From NCBI GenBank assembly GCA_016212515.1, contig JACRFZ010000119.1, positions 1 through 42,110 on the forward strand: DNA of 42,110 nt, given 5' to 3'. Shown here piece after piece: positions 1-7,940 of the stretch. The stretch comes from Candidatus Melainabacteria bacterium. Lineage in GTDB: Bacteria; Cyanobacteriota; Vampirovibrionia; Obscuribacterales; Obscuribacteraceae. A program made the translations under genes and the position numbers. Numbering within the stretch: position 1 is the stretch's first letter; the number at the start of each line of letters is the position of its first letter. The notes below the pieces were generated by a model, which did no database searches, was not told the origin of the DNA, and was given only the letters and a program-made list of their open reading frames with translations.

Positions 1-1296
1 AGGCACTCTCTAGCACTGACACTGACTCTGGTGCTGCCCTTAATGGCAATCTCACCTTTAGAGGCTAAAACGGCTAAGAGCAAAGGCTCAAGACCGCAAT
101 CAGTGCCGCAGCGTAAAGACAAGAAGCATGACGTTGCCTGGATGACAAGTTACAACGGTCGCTCAACCAACGAGCTTCTTTACGACAAAAGATTTGTGGG
201 TCTGCTCAAGTCGATTGCTCCCGATGTAAAAGATGTAGTAGAAAAGGGCTCCTCAATAGTAGATAGCGCCTACGACAGACTGGGCGGACCACCTGAAGCC
301 GTCGAAATCCTGAAAAATCGTTTTCTTCTGGCCAAGGCAGACATGGCCCATTTCGCACGGGCCAAAGCCTTCCTGTTTTATGACTTAATGGAAAGGCGGG
401 GAATTCTGGCAATAGTCGACGGAGAAGAATGGCCGACCGTATTTACAGCCAGCAAGCAGTACCCAGACCAATCGCAGTTTCCGCCCGAGTTTAACAAAGC
501 CCTGACAGACTGGCTTCAGCATGAGAAGGTGATTGCCACGGCAAAGGTATTCGTAGGGCCAAAAGGAAAAACAGAGAAAACTGAAATCAGCAAACTGGAA
601 GCTCTCAATCAGATCATAGCCACCAACCCTAAGGCCTACGAGCTTTATGAGAAACGGGCCGATTATCTTGTGGAAAACGGGCGTGGCAAGGAAGCCATCG
701 CCGACTACACCAAGGTGATTGAAAACTGCGCTGCCGGTGACAAGCTTCCCCTGAGCAGGGCCCTGGCTGCTCGTGGCAATTTGGAATTGCAAGACAATTG
801 CCTGGAGGAGGCATTGAGAGACTTCAGCCAGGCTATAGATATCAATCCCTGCACCTACGAGACTTCATCCTACCTGGCTAGAAGAGCCGAGGTCTATGAG
901 CGCCTCAATAAACAAGAAGAAGCCCTCAAGGACTTGCAAACTTCTATCGATACCAACAAGGCCTACCCCGGGTACTTACGCCGGGCCGAATACTATCAAC
1001 GACAGGGCAAAGACATGGAAGCCCTCAAAGATCTTGAGCGAGAACTGACAAAGTGCAGTCAGTACCTGCGCACCCGCGTACTACATACACGTGCCGATAT
1101 ACATTACCGCAATAAAGAATACGAAAAATCACTGGCAGCTTGCAATCAAGCCCTAAAGGAAGACAACAATGCCGTAGATTTGCTCTGCATGCGCGCTCAA
1201 GTCTACCAGGCCATGAATAAACCGGAACTTGCCGCTATCGATCGTCAGAAAGTCAAAACTCTCGATCCCGACCACGAGCTGCCGCCGCTGCGCTAG
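1..1296 (+). CDS. Secreted TPR-repeat protein, 5' end outside the window
   Basis: The frame is open from the first base. The first 22 or so codons read as the hydrophobic part of a signal peptide (alternating Leu, Thr, Ala, then Pro-Leu-Glu-Ala), so the true start probably lies just left of the window and the GTG at base 31 is not the start. The mature part has about 190 residues of unrecognised sequence. It is followed by a run of tetratricopeptide repeats (about residues 215-425) with the usual alternation of A..Y..RA and EAL.D. helices. TPR arrays bind other proteins; the partner is unknown. The protein is exported to the periplasm or surface if the signal peptide reading is right. The next gene on the same strand begins about 180 bases downstream, so co-transcription is unclear. 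The TPR call is firm; the function is not known. Confidence 0.8.
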   Translation, partial: RHSLALTLTLVLPLMAISPLEAKTAKSKGSRPQSVPQRKDKKHDVAWMTSYNGRSTNELLYDKRFVGLLKSIAPDVKDVVEKGSSIVDSAYDRLGGPPEAVEILKNRFLLAKADMAHFARAKAFLFYDLMERRGILAIVDGEEWPTVFTASKQYPDQSQFPPEFNKALTDWLQHEKVIATAKVFVGPKGKTEKTEISKLEALNQIIATNPKAYELYEKRADYLVENGRGKEAIADYTKVIENCAAGDKLPLSRALAARGNLELQDNCLEEALRDFSQAIDINPCTYETSSYLARRAEVYERLNKQEEALKDLQTSIDTNKAYPGYLRRAEYYQRQGKDMEALKDLERELTKCSQYLRTRVLHTRADIHYRNKEYEKSLAACNQALKEDNNAVDLLCMRAQVYQAMNKPELAAIDRQKVKTLDPDHELPPLR

Positions 1297-1478
1297 AGCC
1301 TGACAAGTTCCGGGGCCCTGCCACTGCCAGCGGTGCATTTTTGAACTAACACTCCGCACTCAGGGGGCTTTACCTTTTCCTGAGTATATGGTCTCTGCTA
1401 TTGCCAATCTGAGACACTTGCAGCATACTATGGGATGGAGTCTCTTAACGTTCACTGTAGTAGTTCTGGTGAATCGGA

Positions 1479-4040
1479 ATGCCGAGACCCCTCCCACAAG
1501 TGGATTTCCAGCTTCTTTTCGAGAAAGCACCACAGCTTTACCTGGTGCTCACTCCCGATTTAATAATTGCAGCCGTCAGCGACAATTATTTGCTTGCCAC
1601 CATGACTGAACGCCATAAAATTGTCGGCAGGCACATCTTTGATGTCTTTCCATTAAATCCTGATGACCCTGCCGCCACCGGCATTAAAAACTTGAGTGCC
1701 TCTCTCGAAAGTGTTATCAAGAACCACTTACCCCACACCATGGCGGTGCAAAAATATGACATCCGCCAGGAGGGGAAAGAAGGCGGTGCTTTCGAAGTGC
1801 GCTACTGGAGCCCTGTCAATTCACCGGTGCTGTCTGAAGATGGTAGCTTACTCTACATTATTCATAAGGTAGAAGACATAACAGACTTCGTGCTTCTGAA
1901 GCAACAGAAATTAGAAGAAAACCAGGTAAATTCAGCACTGCAAGAGCATGCGGAAAAAATGGAGCAAGAAGTCTATCTGCGAGCCCAGGAAATACAGGAG
2001 CAGACTAAAACCCTTGAACTACTTAATGATGAGCTAAAACAAGCACGGGACAAAGCACTAGAGACTTCTCGCATCAAGTCAGAGTTTCTGGCAAATATGA
2101 GCCATGAAATTCGCACCCCCATGAACGGAATTCTGGGAATGACCGAAATAATAATGCGAGAAACACTGCCAACCTCATTGAAAGAGAAAGTGTCCATAAT
2201 TAGAGATGCTGGACATTCCTTACTTTCAATAATCAACGACATTTTAGACTTTTCCAAAATTGAAGCCGGCAAACTCTCACTGGAACCGGTCGAATATGAG
2301 CCGGTCAGACTGGTGGAGAGTGTAGGTAAGCTTCTGGCTGAGCAGGCAAAAAGCAGAAGCTTATCCCTGGTGACTTTTATTGATCCGAAGATTCCCAGTA
2401 AATTGATCGGCGACCAAATCAGACTGAGACAGATACTTATGAATTTAGTCGGAAACGCCGTCAAGTTTTCAGAGAAAGGGGAAGTGCTGATTAGGGCGAC
2501 GCTGGAGAGTTCAGCGAAAAATACAATTACCTTGCGCTTCTCGGTGCAAGACGAAGGCATCGGTTTATCGGCTGATGAAATCGGACGTTTATTTCAACCC
2601 TTTGAGCAAATCGACGGGTCTATGAGTCGAAAATACGGCGGCACAGGCTTAGGTTTGAGTATTTCAAAATACCTGGTTGAACTTATGGATGGAAAGATTG
2701 GAGTAAAGAGCACAAAGGGACTCGGGTCTTGTTTCTGGTTCACGGTAAATCAAGAGTGCTGCCAAACGATACAGACATTGCCGAGCCTGCACCACAAACT
2801 CAAAAATCTCAAGATCCTGGTGGTAGACGACGAGATACTAGCTCGCCGAGTATTGCACGACTACATTTCCTATTGGGGTATGCAAAGTACACAGGTCGAG
2901 GATGGACAAGCTGCCCTCAAGCTCCTACACCACGCGCATGAAAATGCCGATCCTTTTGACTTGGTCCTGATAGATATGTTTATGCCAGGGTATTCAGGAG
3001 CCAATCTGGCTATGGCAATAAAGACGAGTGAATTGTTGAAAAGTACCAGACTAATTCTAACAACAGGCTTGGACAGTCCAGGCGTCGGCAAAGAAGCACT
3101 AGAGATGGGCTTTGATGCTTATCTGGTGAAACCGGTTCGGCAGTCTCAATTGCTCAATTGCATCACAACCCTGATGCTGGATGACGCAAGAAATCACAGG
3201 GCAGTTCTGTCGGTGGCCGACCAGAAGGAGGCAGCACCGCTGCCTCGGAACACAACCGCTGCACGCGCTGAATTGATTCTGGTGGCAGAAGACCATCCTA
3301 TCAATCAAAAGGTGATAATTCATTTCCTGAGTGATCTAGGTTTCGAAGCCCATATCGCCGAAAACGGCTCAGCAGTCTTGAACAATTTAAATTGCGCGCC
3401 CTATTCCTTACTGCTAATGGATGTGCAAATGCCGGAGATGAACGGTCTGGAAGCTACACATGCCATAAGAAAGAGAGAAACCAGAACCGGAGAACACATC
3501 CCAATTATCGCCATGACTGCCCATGCCATCGAAGGCAGTAAAGAAAGCTGCCTGGCAGCCGGTATGGACGACTACTTATGCAAGCCAATTGATCCCTTGG
3601 AGCTGAAAGCAATCCTGGACAAATGGCTTCCAAATGAAAAAACTCAAGGAGTTCCAGTTGACTCTAAGAGTCCAACTGTCGTTCAGACATGCAACTATCC
3701 GCTAGATCTTGAGTCATTGATAAAGAGATATGGTGAAGAAAATACCGGCGAGTTCATCCGAATTTTTCTCGATGGTACCCCCGATCAAATCACAACAATT
3801 AGACAGAGTGCTGAATCTCAAGATGAAGAGAAACTAGTGGAAACAGCACATGCCCTCAAGGGAGTCTGCGCCACCATGTACGCCCAAGACATGAGAAATA
3901 CCTGCTCTGAACTTGAGCAGACTCCAAAATCAGACTTCCATAGAACCCTTAAACTGGTCGAGCAACTGGAAAAGCAATTTGAAGCGGTTAAAAGCTATAT
4001 TTTGCAAAGACCAGAAATCTGCAAACCGCCAGAATCTTAG
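1479..4040 (+). CDS. Soluble hybrid histidine kinase (PAS-HisKA-HATPase-REC-REC-HPt)
   Basis: A multi-step phosphorelay kinase in one chain. A PAS-like sensor domain covers about residues 5-125. A coiled coil (about 135-200) follows, then a HisKA domain with His209 in SHEIRTPMNG. The ATPase domain has an N box around NLVGNAVKFS and a G2 box GGTGLGLS near 387-394. Receiver 1 has acidic Asp450/Asp451 and phospho-acceptor Asp499. Receiver 2 has Glu604/Asp605 and Asp648. A C-terminal HPt domain has His791 in AHALKG. All key residues are present, so the full His-Asp-His relay could run. No membrane segment is seen, so it should sense a cytoplasmic signal or a PAS-bound ligand. No output regulator is adjacent. 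The stop codon overlaps the stop of the convergent gene by 4 bases. The ATG start sits just before the PAS domain; no strong ribosome binding site was seen. Confidence 0.93.
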   Translation: MPRPLPQVDFQLLFEKAPQLYLVLTPDLIIAAVSDNYLLATMTERHKIVGRHIFDVFPLNPDDPAATGIKNLSASLESVIKNHLPHTMAVQKYDIRQEGKEGGAFEVRYWSPVNSPVLSEDGSLLYIIHKVEDITDFVLLKQQKLEENQVNSALQEHAEKMEQEVYLRAQEIQEQTKTLELLNDELKQARDKALETSRIKSEFLANMSHEIRTPMNGILGMTEIIMRETLPTSLKEKVSIIRDAGHSLLSIINDILDFSKIEAGKLSLEPVEYEPVRLVESVGKLLAEQAKSRSLSLVTFIDPKIPSKLIGDQIRLRQILMNLVGNAVKFSEKGEVLIRATLESSAKNTITLRFSVQDEGIGLSADEIGRLFQPFEQIDGSMSRKYGGTGLGLSISKYLVELMDGKIGVKSTKGLGSCFWFTVNQECCQTIQTLPSLHHKLKNLKILVVDDEILARRVLHDYISYWGMQSTQVEDGQAALKLLHHAHENADPFDLVLIDMFMPGYSGANLAMAIKTSELLKSTRLILTTGLDSPGVGKEALEMGFDAYLVKPVRQSQLLNCITTLMLDDARNHRAVLSVADQKEAAPLPRNTTAARAELILVAEDHPINQKVIIHFLSDLGFEAHIAENGSAVLNNLNCAPYSLLLMDVQMPEMNGLEATHAIRKRETRTGEHIPIIAMTAHAIEGSKESCLAAGMDDYLCKPIDPLELKAILDKWLPNEKTQGVPVDSKSPTVVQTCNYPLDLESLIKRYGEENTGEFIRIFLDGTPDQITTIRQSAESQDEEKLVETAHALKGVCATMYAQDMRNTCSELEQTPKSDFHRTLKLVEQLEKQFEAVKSYILQRPEICKPPES

Positions 4041-4351
4041 GTAGGCGGTCCTCCAGGGGAGACGGGAGGCGGGGTTGGAGCGGGAGCCGGCTTGTTCTCC
4101 TGGGTTTGTTGAGCCGCCTGACCCTCTAGCCTGGCCTTATAAGCAAAGTAGAGCTGCGATTGCAGATACTGTTCGGAAACACCTGGTGCCTTACTGCCGA
4201 CACCGGCATAGCCCGGCTCTGCAGAATAGGAAACAAGCATCATCAAAAACACGAGAGCGCCTGCACTTGTTGCCAGCAGCCCTCTTACAGAAAACAGGTT
4301 CCAGATCAATCGAGTCACCAAAATTCCCGCATCGCTATACCAGACTACCAA
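4037..4351 (-). CDS. Small secreted protein with PGYAG motif and proline-rich tail (paralogue A)
   Basis: An unrecognised protein of about 100 residues. It has one hydrophobic segment ending in SYSAEPGYAGV, a middle part with EQYLQSQL, and a Pro-rich C-terminus. It is clearly paralogous to the gene on the other side of the N-acyltransferase: both share SYS.EPGYAGV, a following Lys, EQ.LQ, and a proline-rich tail. The hydrophobic segment is probably a signal peptide, with cleavage possible after Tyr-Ala; it could also be a membrane anchor. There is no lipobox cysteine. The longest frame starts at a TTG, but an in-frame GTG at 4318 would give a more usual signal peptide, so the start is uncertain. 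The existence of the gene is supported mainly by the conserved paralogue. The function is unknown. Confidence 0.65.
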   Translation of the reverse strand: MVVWYSDAGILVTRLIWNLFSVRGLLATSAGALVFLMMLVSYSAEPGYAGVGSKAPGVSEQYLQSQLYFAYKARLEGQAAQQTQENKPAPAPTPPPVSPGGPPT

Positions 4352-4379
4352 TATAAACGAGGCAATTGGGTTTGCGGAG

Positions 4380-4400
4380 CTTGACTACCCAATCTGCACA
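4380..4400 (-). promoter_or_regulatory. Upstream element shared by the two PGYAG paralogues (copy A)
   Basis: On the plus strand this reads CTTGACTACC, six bases, then GCACA. The other paralogue has CTTGACTACC, five bases, GCACA at a similar distance upstream. The element may be a promoter part or operator, or just sequence carried along with the gene duplication. On the plus strand TTGACT also resembles a -35 box that could serve the N-acyltransferase gene, but no good -10 box follows. Confidence 0.35.
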
Positions 4401-4512
4401 TTTTTCCATACTCCTTTTCAACTGTGCTCTTCACGCCAGGTGCAGCCGCCGCTGCCGCCATTAACAGAATGTTAGCCTGGCACTACCGCATTTGCAGCCC
4501 ATTCCAACTACT

Positions 4513-6060
4513 ATGAACAGGTTGGCAAGTATTGGAAAAGTAGTGACAAGCCACCCGAATACCACGGAAAGAACAGCCGCACCACCTTCACAATGGTGCG
4601 GCGAAACTGTATTCAGTGGTACCAACTGCAAAACAGCTTCTGCTCTGTCCATCCTGTGCGGTGTAATCCTGGGTTTGTCAGCCCCAGGTCACGACCAGTG
4701 GTATCTTGCCTGGTGCGCCATCGCACCGCTCTTTTTCCTTATCTACTCGGCACCAAACCATAAGACTGCAGCGTTGCAGTCACTGATTTTTGGCTTCGCA
4801 TACAACTTTACTTATTTGCATTGGCTCTTCAATATTCACCCCAGCCAAAGCTGTCCGATATTTATGAAAATAGGGCTAGTGCTCATAGTATGCCTGCATC
4901 AGTCCCTCATCTTTGCCGTTTTCTCCAGAATCTGCCGCAGCCGACTGCTTAGCACTGTGCCAATACTGATTCCTCTAAGCTGGGTGCTGCTTTTTAATAA
5001 AATCGGGAACGCCCCCATAGTCTTCGGTGTTCCATGGACTATGGTTGAGTACTCTCAATACAAGCAGAGCTATCTGCTGCCACTCTTGAGCACTACTGGT
5101 GGTATCGGGCTCGGCGCGGCAATTGTTCTGACCAACCTCTGCTTGTATTTTGCATGCAACAGGCAATTGCATCTGGTCAGCAAGAATAAGAGACAGTGTT
5201 ACGGAGCACTGCTGTTACTGCCGCTTGCCGCCCTGGCCTGCCTCTTACTCAAGCCGGCTGCGCCGTCGCCGCTATCGAACTGCAACTTGGTGCTCTTGCA
5301 AGGCAATGCCGTCATAAATCGGTCCGGCACAAACATAAAGCAAGTGATGGATAATTACATGGCCATGGTTTCAAAAGCACCGCCCGGAAGTATTTGCCTC
5401 TGGCCGGAGTGGTCTATGCCGATGCATTTTTCTCGAATGCCCCTGGGAAGAATTAGCGTAGCCGGTCTTGCCCGCTCCTTCCAACAAGATTGGATTGTGG
5501 GCGGACTGGATGCAGACAAACTCGGACGGGAATACAATGCAGTCTACGCTTTTTCCAGGAAAGGAAAGATGCTGGATGATATCTACAGAAAGCGCATGCT
5601 GGTTCTATTTGGCGAATACATGCCCTGGGTAATCAGTCGACTGCCTTTTGGAACCACAAAAACAGACGGCACGCCCCAGGGCGAATCTCTGGTAAACGGC
5701 TGCGAGCCAACGATCTTCAAGCTTGCCGACGGCAAGTTGGGAGCCCTGATCTGCCTGGAAGTGGTCTCACCTGAATTGGTCACTGAAACAGTAAGGCAGG
5801 GTGCTCAGCTTTTGGTAGATTGCAGCAACACCACCTGGTTCGACACGCCTATGGTAGGTAGCCAGATGCTGGCTTTTTGTGTATTTAGAGCGGCAGAGAC
5901 CGGCAGAGAGCTGGCCTTCTGCACGACTACCGGACCATCTACCATTGTCGACCGCAACGGCCGAATCAAGCTTCTAACCAAACTCAATACACGAATCGCA
6001 GCCGGAGAGAGAGTCAATTTCTACGATGACCTTACTCCATTTGCAAAATGGTACCGCTGA
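4513..6060 (+). CDS. lnt: Apolipoprotein N-acyltransferase (Lnt family)
   Basis: Lnt moves an acyl chain from a phospholipid to the N-terminal cysteine of lipoproteins, the last step of lipoprotein maturation, at the inner membrane facing the periplasm. The N-terminal half has several membrane segments, beginning with the family-like stretch around LGLSAPGHDQWYLAW. The C-terminal half is a carbon-nitrogen hydrolase domain with the expected catalytic triad: Glu299 (WPEWS), Lys360 (YRKRML) and Cys414 (ICLEV). Length (515 residues) matches the family. An in-frame TTG at 4492 would add seven residues; the ATG is preferred, although neither has a clear ribosome binding site. Both neighbours are the small paralogous secreted proteins on the other strand. 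A Kelch-like lipoprotein elsewhere in the window would be a plausible substrate. Family assignment is firm; the exact acyl donor is not deducible. Confidence 0.9.
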   Translation: MNRLASIGKVVTSHPNTTERTAAPPSQWCGETVFSGTNCKTASALSILCGVILGLSAPGHDQWYLAWCAIAPLFFLIYSAPNHKTAALQSLIFGFAYNFTYLHWLFNIHPSQSCPIFMKIGLVLIVCLHQSLIFAVFSRICRSRLLSTVPILIPLSWVLLFNKIGNAPIVFGVPWTMVEYSQYKQSYLLPLLSTTGGIGLGAAIVLTNLCLYFACNRQLHLVSKNKRQCYGALLLLPLAALACLLLKPAAPSPLSNCNLVLLQGNAVINRSGTNIKQVMDNYMAMVSKAPPGSICLWPEWSMPMHFSRMPLGRISVAGLARSFQQDWIVGGLDADKLGREYNAVYAFSRKGKMLDDIYRKRMLVLFGEYMPWVISRLPFGTTKTDGTPQGESLVNGCEPTIFKLADGKLGALICLEVVSPELVTETVRQGAQLLVDCSNTTWFDTPMVGSQMLAFCVFRAAETGRELAFCTTTGPSTIVDRNGRIKLLTKLNTRIAAGERVNFYDDLTPFAKWYR

Positions 6061-6180
6061 CAATGATCGAAGAGAAGACCGAAGCAAGGTGAATCGGCAC
6101 GCTCCGTGCATAGTCAGCAAAAAATCAGTCTTTACTTAAAACTGCACACCTGAGGTGGTCTAACGGACCTCTAATGACCT

Positions 6181-6498
6181 CTAATCCCCTTCACGAGGAG
6201 GAGGAGAGGTAGGGGGTGGCGGCGGCGGCGGATTATTCTTCGGGGTCTCCTGCGTCTGATTCGCCTGACTCTGATTCAGGAGAAAGAGATACGTTTGAAG
6301 ATTCTGCTCCCCTTGGGAATTACCCTTAAATGCTACACCAGCATAGCCAGGCTCACCTGAATAAGAGAAGAGCATCGTCAAAATCGCCAGAAGCCCTGCA
6401 CAAACAGAGATAGCCAATTTGGCGCAAGCCTTATTTGAGTCTGATTGAGTTGCCACAAAAAATCTCGATACTATGACTAACCTAAATGATAGGGGCAA
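6181..6498 (-). CDS. Small secreted protein with PGYAG motif and proline-rich tail (paralogue B)
   Basis: An unrecognised protein of about 105 residues and the paralogue of the gene at 4037-4351. A hydrophobic segment ends in SYSGEPGYAGV, followed by GEQNLQTYL, a Gln/Asn-rich stretch and a tail with seven consecutive prolines. The likely topology is a cleaved signal peptide or an N-terminal anchor with the Pro-rich tail outside the cytoplasm. The longest frame begins at TTG; an in-frame GTG at 6456 gives a shorter N-terminus ahead of the hydrophobic segment and may be the real start. There is no lipobox cysteine at the cleavage region, so it is not an obvious substrate of the N-acyltransferase between the two copies. 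The two copies have diverged enough to align only at the motif and the EQ.LQ segment. The function is unknown. Confidence 0.65.
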   Translation of the reverse strand: MPLSFRLVIVSRFFVATQSDSNKACAKLAISVCAGLLAILTMLFSYSGEPGYAGVAFKGNSQGEQNLQTYLFLLNQSQANQTQETPKNNPPPPPPPTSPPPREGD

Positions 6499-6517
6499 AA
6501 CACCATCAAACGAGCCG

Positions 6518-6537
6518 CTTGACTACCATCCGGCACA
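6518..6537 (-). promoter_or_regulatory. Upstream element shared by the two PGYAG paralogues (copy B)
   Basis: CTTGACTACC followed after five bases by GCACA (plus-strand reading) matches the element ahead of the other paralogue. There is no plus-strand gene nearby that this copy could drive, which favours a role for the minus-strand gene or simple duplication of the whole locus. Confidence 0.35.
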
Positions 6538-6655
6538 ATAATTTATCCTTGCATTAACCAGTGATTTGCCAGTCGGTCTCGCTAAGGTTAGTCTCGCTAA
6601 GACGTCTATAGAAAAAATGCCCGCGAGAATTGCCGCACCAAAGGCGGATTTTCAC

Positions 6656-7135
6656 TCAAACATCGCCGAAGGAGTTCTTTGCCAGTTGCACTCCCCGAGC
6701 ATAAAACCAGCCTATGATAAGAAACATGCCCCCAAGAAAAACGGGAGCGAACCAGGAGCCAAGCCCATCAGCACGACTGAGAGCCGTTTCAGCAGCCTTC
6801 CACTGAAGATAAGCCAGCAAGGCGGAAGTATGCACTTTCATGAGCCAGAGAAGTTTTCGACAGTGGGCCAGCAGCGCCTCTTTGTTTTCATCGGTCAACT
6901 TCCAGGGGATATTGAAACGATTCGATGCTTCGCCGAAACTAAGGGATATATACATGATGATGCTGATCACAGGCAACATGGCCAGGGCTATCTTAGGGCC
7001 ATAGCCATCCGGACGCCCGGTCACCCCAAAATGAATCGGAACGGTTTCAGGTAATTGATACCATGTGCACAAAAACACGGACACGCCGGCAACTGTAAAC
7101 ATAGCAGGTATCAACTCTTTCACTAGCTTATTCAA
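6656..7135 (-). CDS. DUF1648-like integral membrane protein
   Basis: A membrane protein of about 159 residues with roughly four hydrophobic segments. After the first segment it carries LPETVPIHFG followed by GRPDGYGPK, the signature of the DUF1648 family (LP..VP.HF...G.PD....K), which is found in small membrane proteins including SdpI-like immunity proteins. The second hydrophobic segment follows directly. The longest frame starts at a TTG at 7168. The TTG at 7135 is preferred because GGGGGT lies six bases ahead of it and the protein then begins NKLVKELIP, just before the first membrane segment. It lies downstream of the Clp N-domain gene on the same strand with about 50 bases between them and may be co-transcribed. 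The family is well supported; the role is unknown, and an immunity-like function is only one possibility. Confidence 0.75.
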   Translation of the reverse strand: MNKLVKELIPAMFTVAGVSVFLCTWYQLPETVPIHFGVTGRPDGYGPKIALAMLPVISIIMYISLSFGEASNRFNIPWKLTDENKEALLAHCRKLLWLMKVHTSALLAYLQWKAAETALSRADGLGSWFAPVFLGGMFLIIGWFYARGVQLAKNSFGDV

Positions 7136-7188
7136 AGCGGCACCCCCTATAAGAGCATCATGCCACAAAAACCTGAGCAGCGAAAGGC

Positions 7189-7797
7189 TCAGGCTTCAAC
7201 GCCAGGGCACTGGTCTAGATATTGGCTGTAAACCTGCCCGCCGGGAAGACTCAATGCCTTTTTGTATGCATAGACGGCATCCTCCCTGCGCCCTAGAAAA
7301 TAATAAAGACGCCCGACCTGCCCGTAAATGAGAGCCTTCTCTTGCTGCTCGTTGCAGGCACCAAGGCGAATGGTCAAAAGCGACCGCCACACCTCGGTCT
7401 TAAGCTCTTCGGCGCTCACGCCCAACTTATCGAATAACCTCAAGACAGCATCTTCCCTCAGTAAAGACAGCAAAATGTGTTCGGTACCGGTGGACTCATT
7501 GAACAGCTCGACGGATTCCAGCGAGGCCTGAACAAGAACCTGCTCGGCCGGGGCGGCAAGGGGAACTTCGCCGCCAATAGCAGCAGTATCACCGCTAACT
7601 GAGCCATTAAGCAAGGAGCGGACGGCTGAAAGAGTAATGTTTCGACTGCTCAAGACCTCAAAGGCCAGCCCCTCGCCAAGTGCCAATAAGCCCAAAAGCA
7701 ACTGCTCAACGCCTACGAGCGCAAGCCCCCTGACACGACATTCATCCTGAGCCAGAACAATAGACTGGATAGCATTGCGGGTAAATCTTTCAAACAT
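7189..7797 (-). CDS. Stand-alone Clp N-terminal (Clp-R) domain protein with TPR-like tail
   Basis: The first 145 residues form a double Clp N domain: MFERFTRNAI at the start, GVEQLLLGLL in repeat 1 and GTEHILLSLL in repeat 2. This closely follows the start of ClpC. There is no Walker A motif and no AAA+ region: the protein ends after 202 residues. The tail (about 150-200) looks like one TPR hairpin (QVGRLYYFLGRREDAVYAYKKAL). In ClpC the N domain binds substrates and adaptors such as MecA, and Arg-phosphorylated proteins. ClpS and stand-alone Clp-N proteins (ClpT in plastids and cyanobacteria) act as modulators of the protease. An adaptor or regulator of ClpCP is therefore plausible. ATG start; AAGG lies about ten bases upstream. 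It may form a transcription unit with the DUF1648-like gene. Confidence 0.85.
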   Translation of the reverse strand: MFERFTRNAIQSIVLAQDECRVRGLALVGVEQLLLGLLALGEGLAFEVLSSRNITLSAVRSLLNGSVSGDTAAIGGEVPLAAPAEQVLVQASLESVELFNESTGTEHILLSLLREDAVLRLFDKLGVSAEELKTEVWRSLLTIRLGACNEQQEKALIYGQVGRLYYFLGRREDAVYAYKKALSLPGGQVYSQYLDQCPGVEA

Positions 7798-7940
7798 AGG
7801 TTATGCCTTTGAGAGCCACACTGAAGTATGGCACAGGACAATTGGTGCAGACAACGGCCGAGGCTCAGCCGTTGTCCTTAAGATCACAGAAGGTGCATTG
7901 GCAAACTCTGCCCAACCAGAGCCCTATAGGCAGCCTTCGA

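Noticed and set aside
4381..4412. Sigma-70 promoter for lnt with TTGACT as -35
   Set aside because: No acceptable -10 box at 16-19 bases, and the same element occurs ahead of the other paralogue where no plus-strand gene follows.
6566..7054. Plus-strand frame of 162 codons
   Set aside because: It is antisense to the DUF1648-like gene, whose membrane segments and family motif are convincing.
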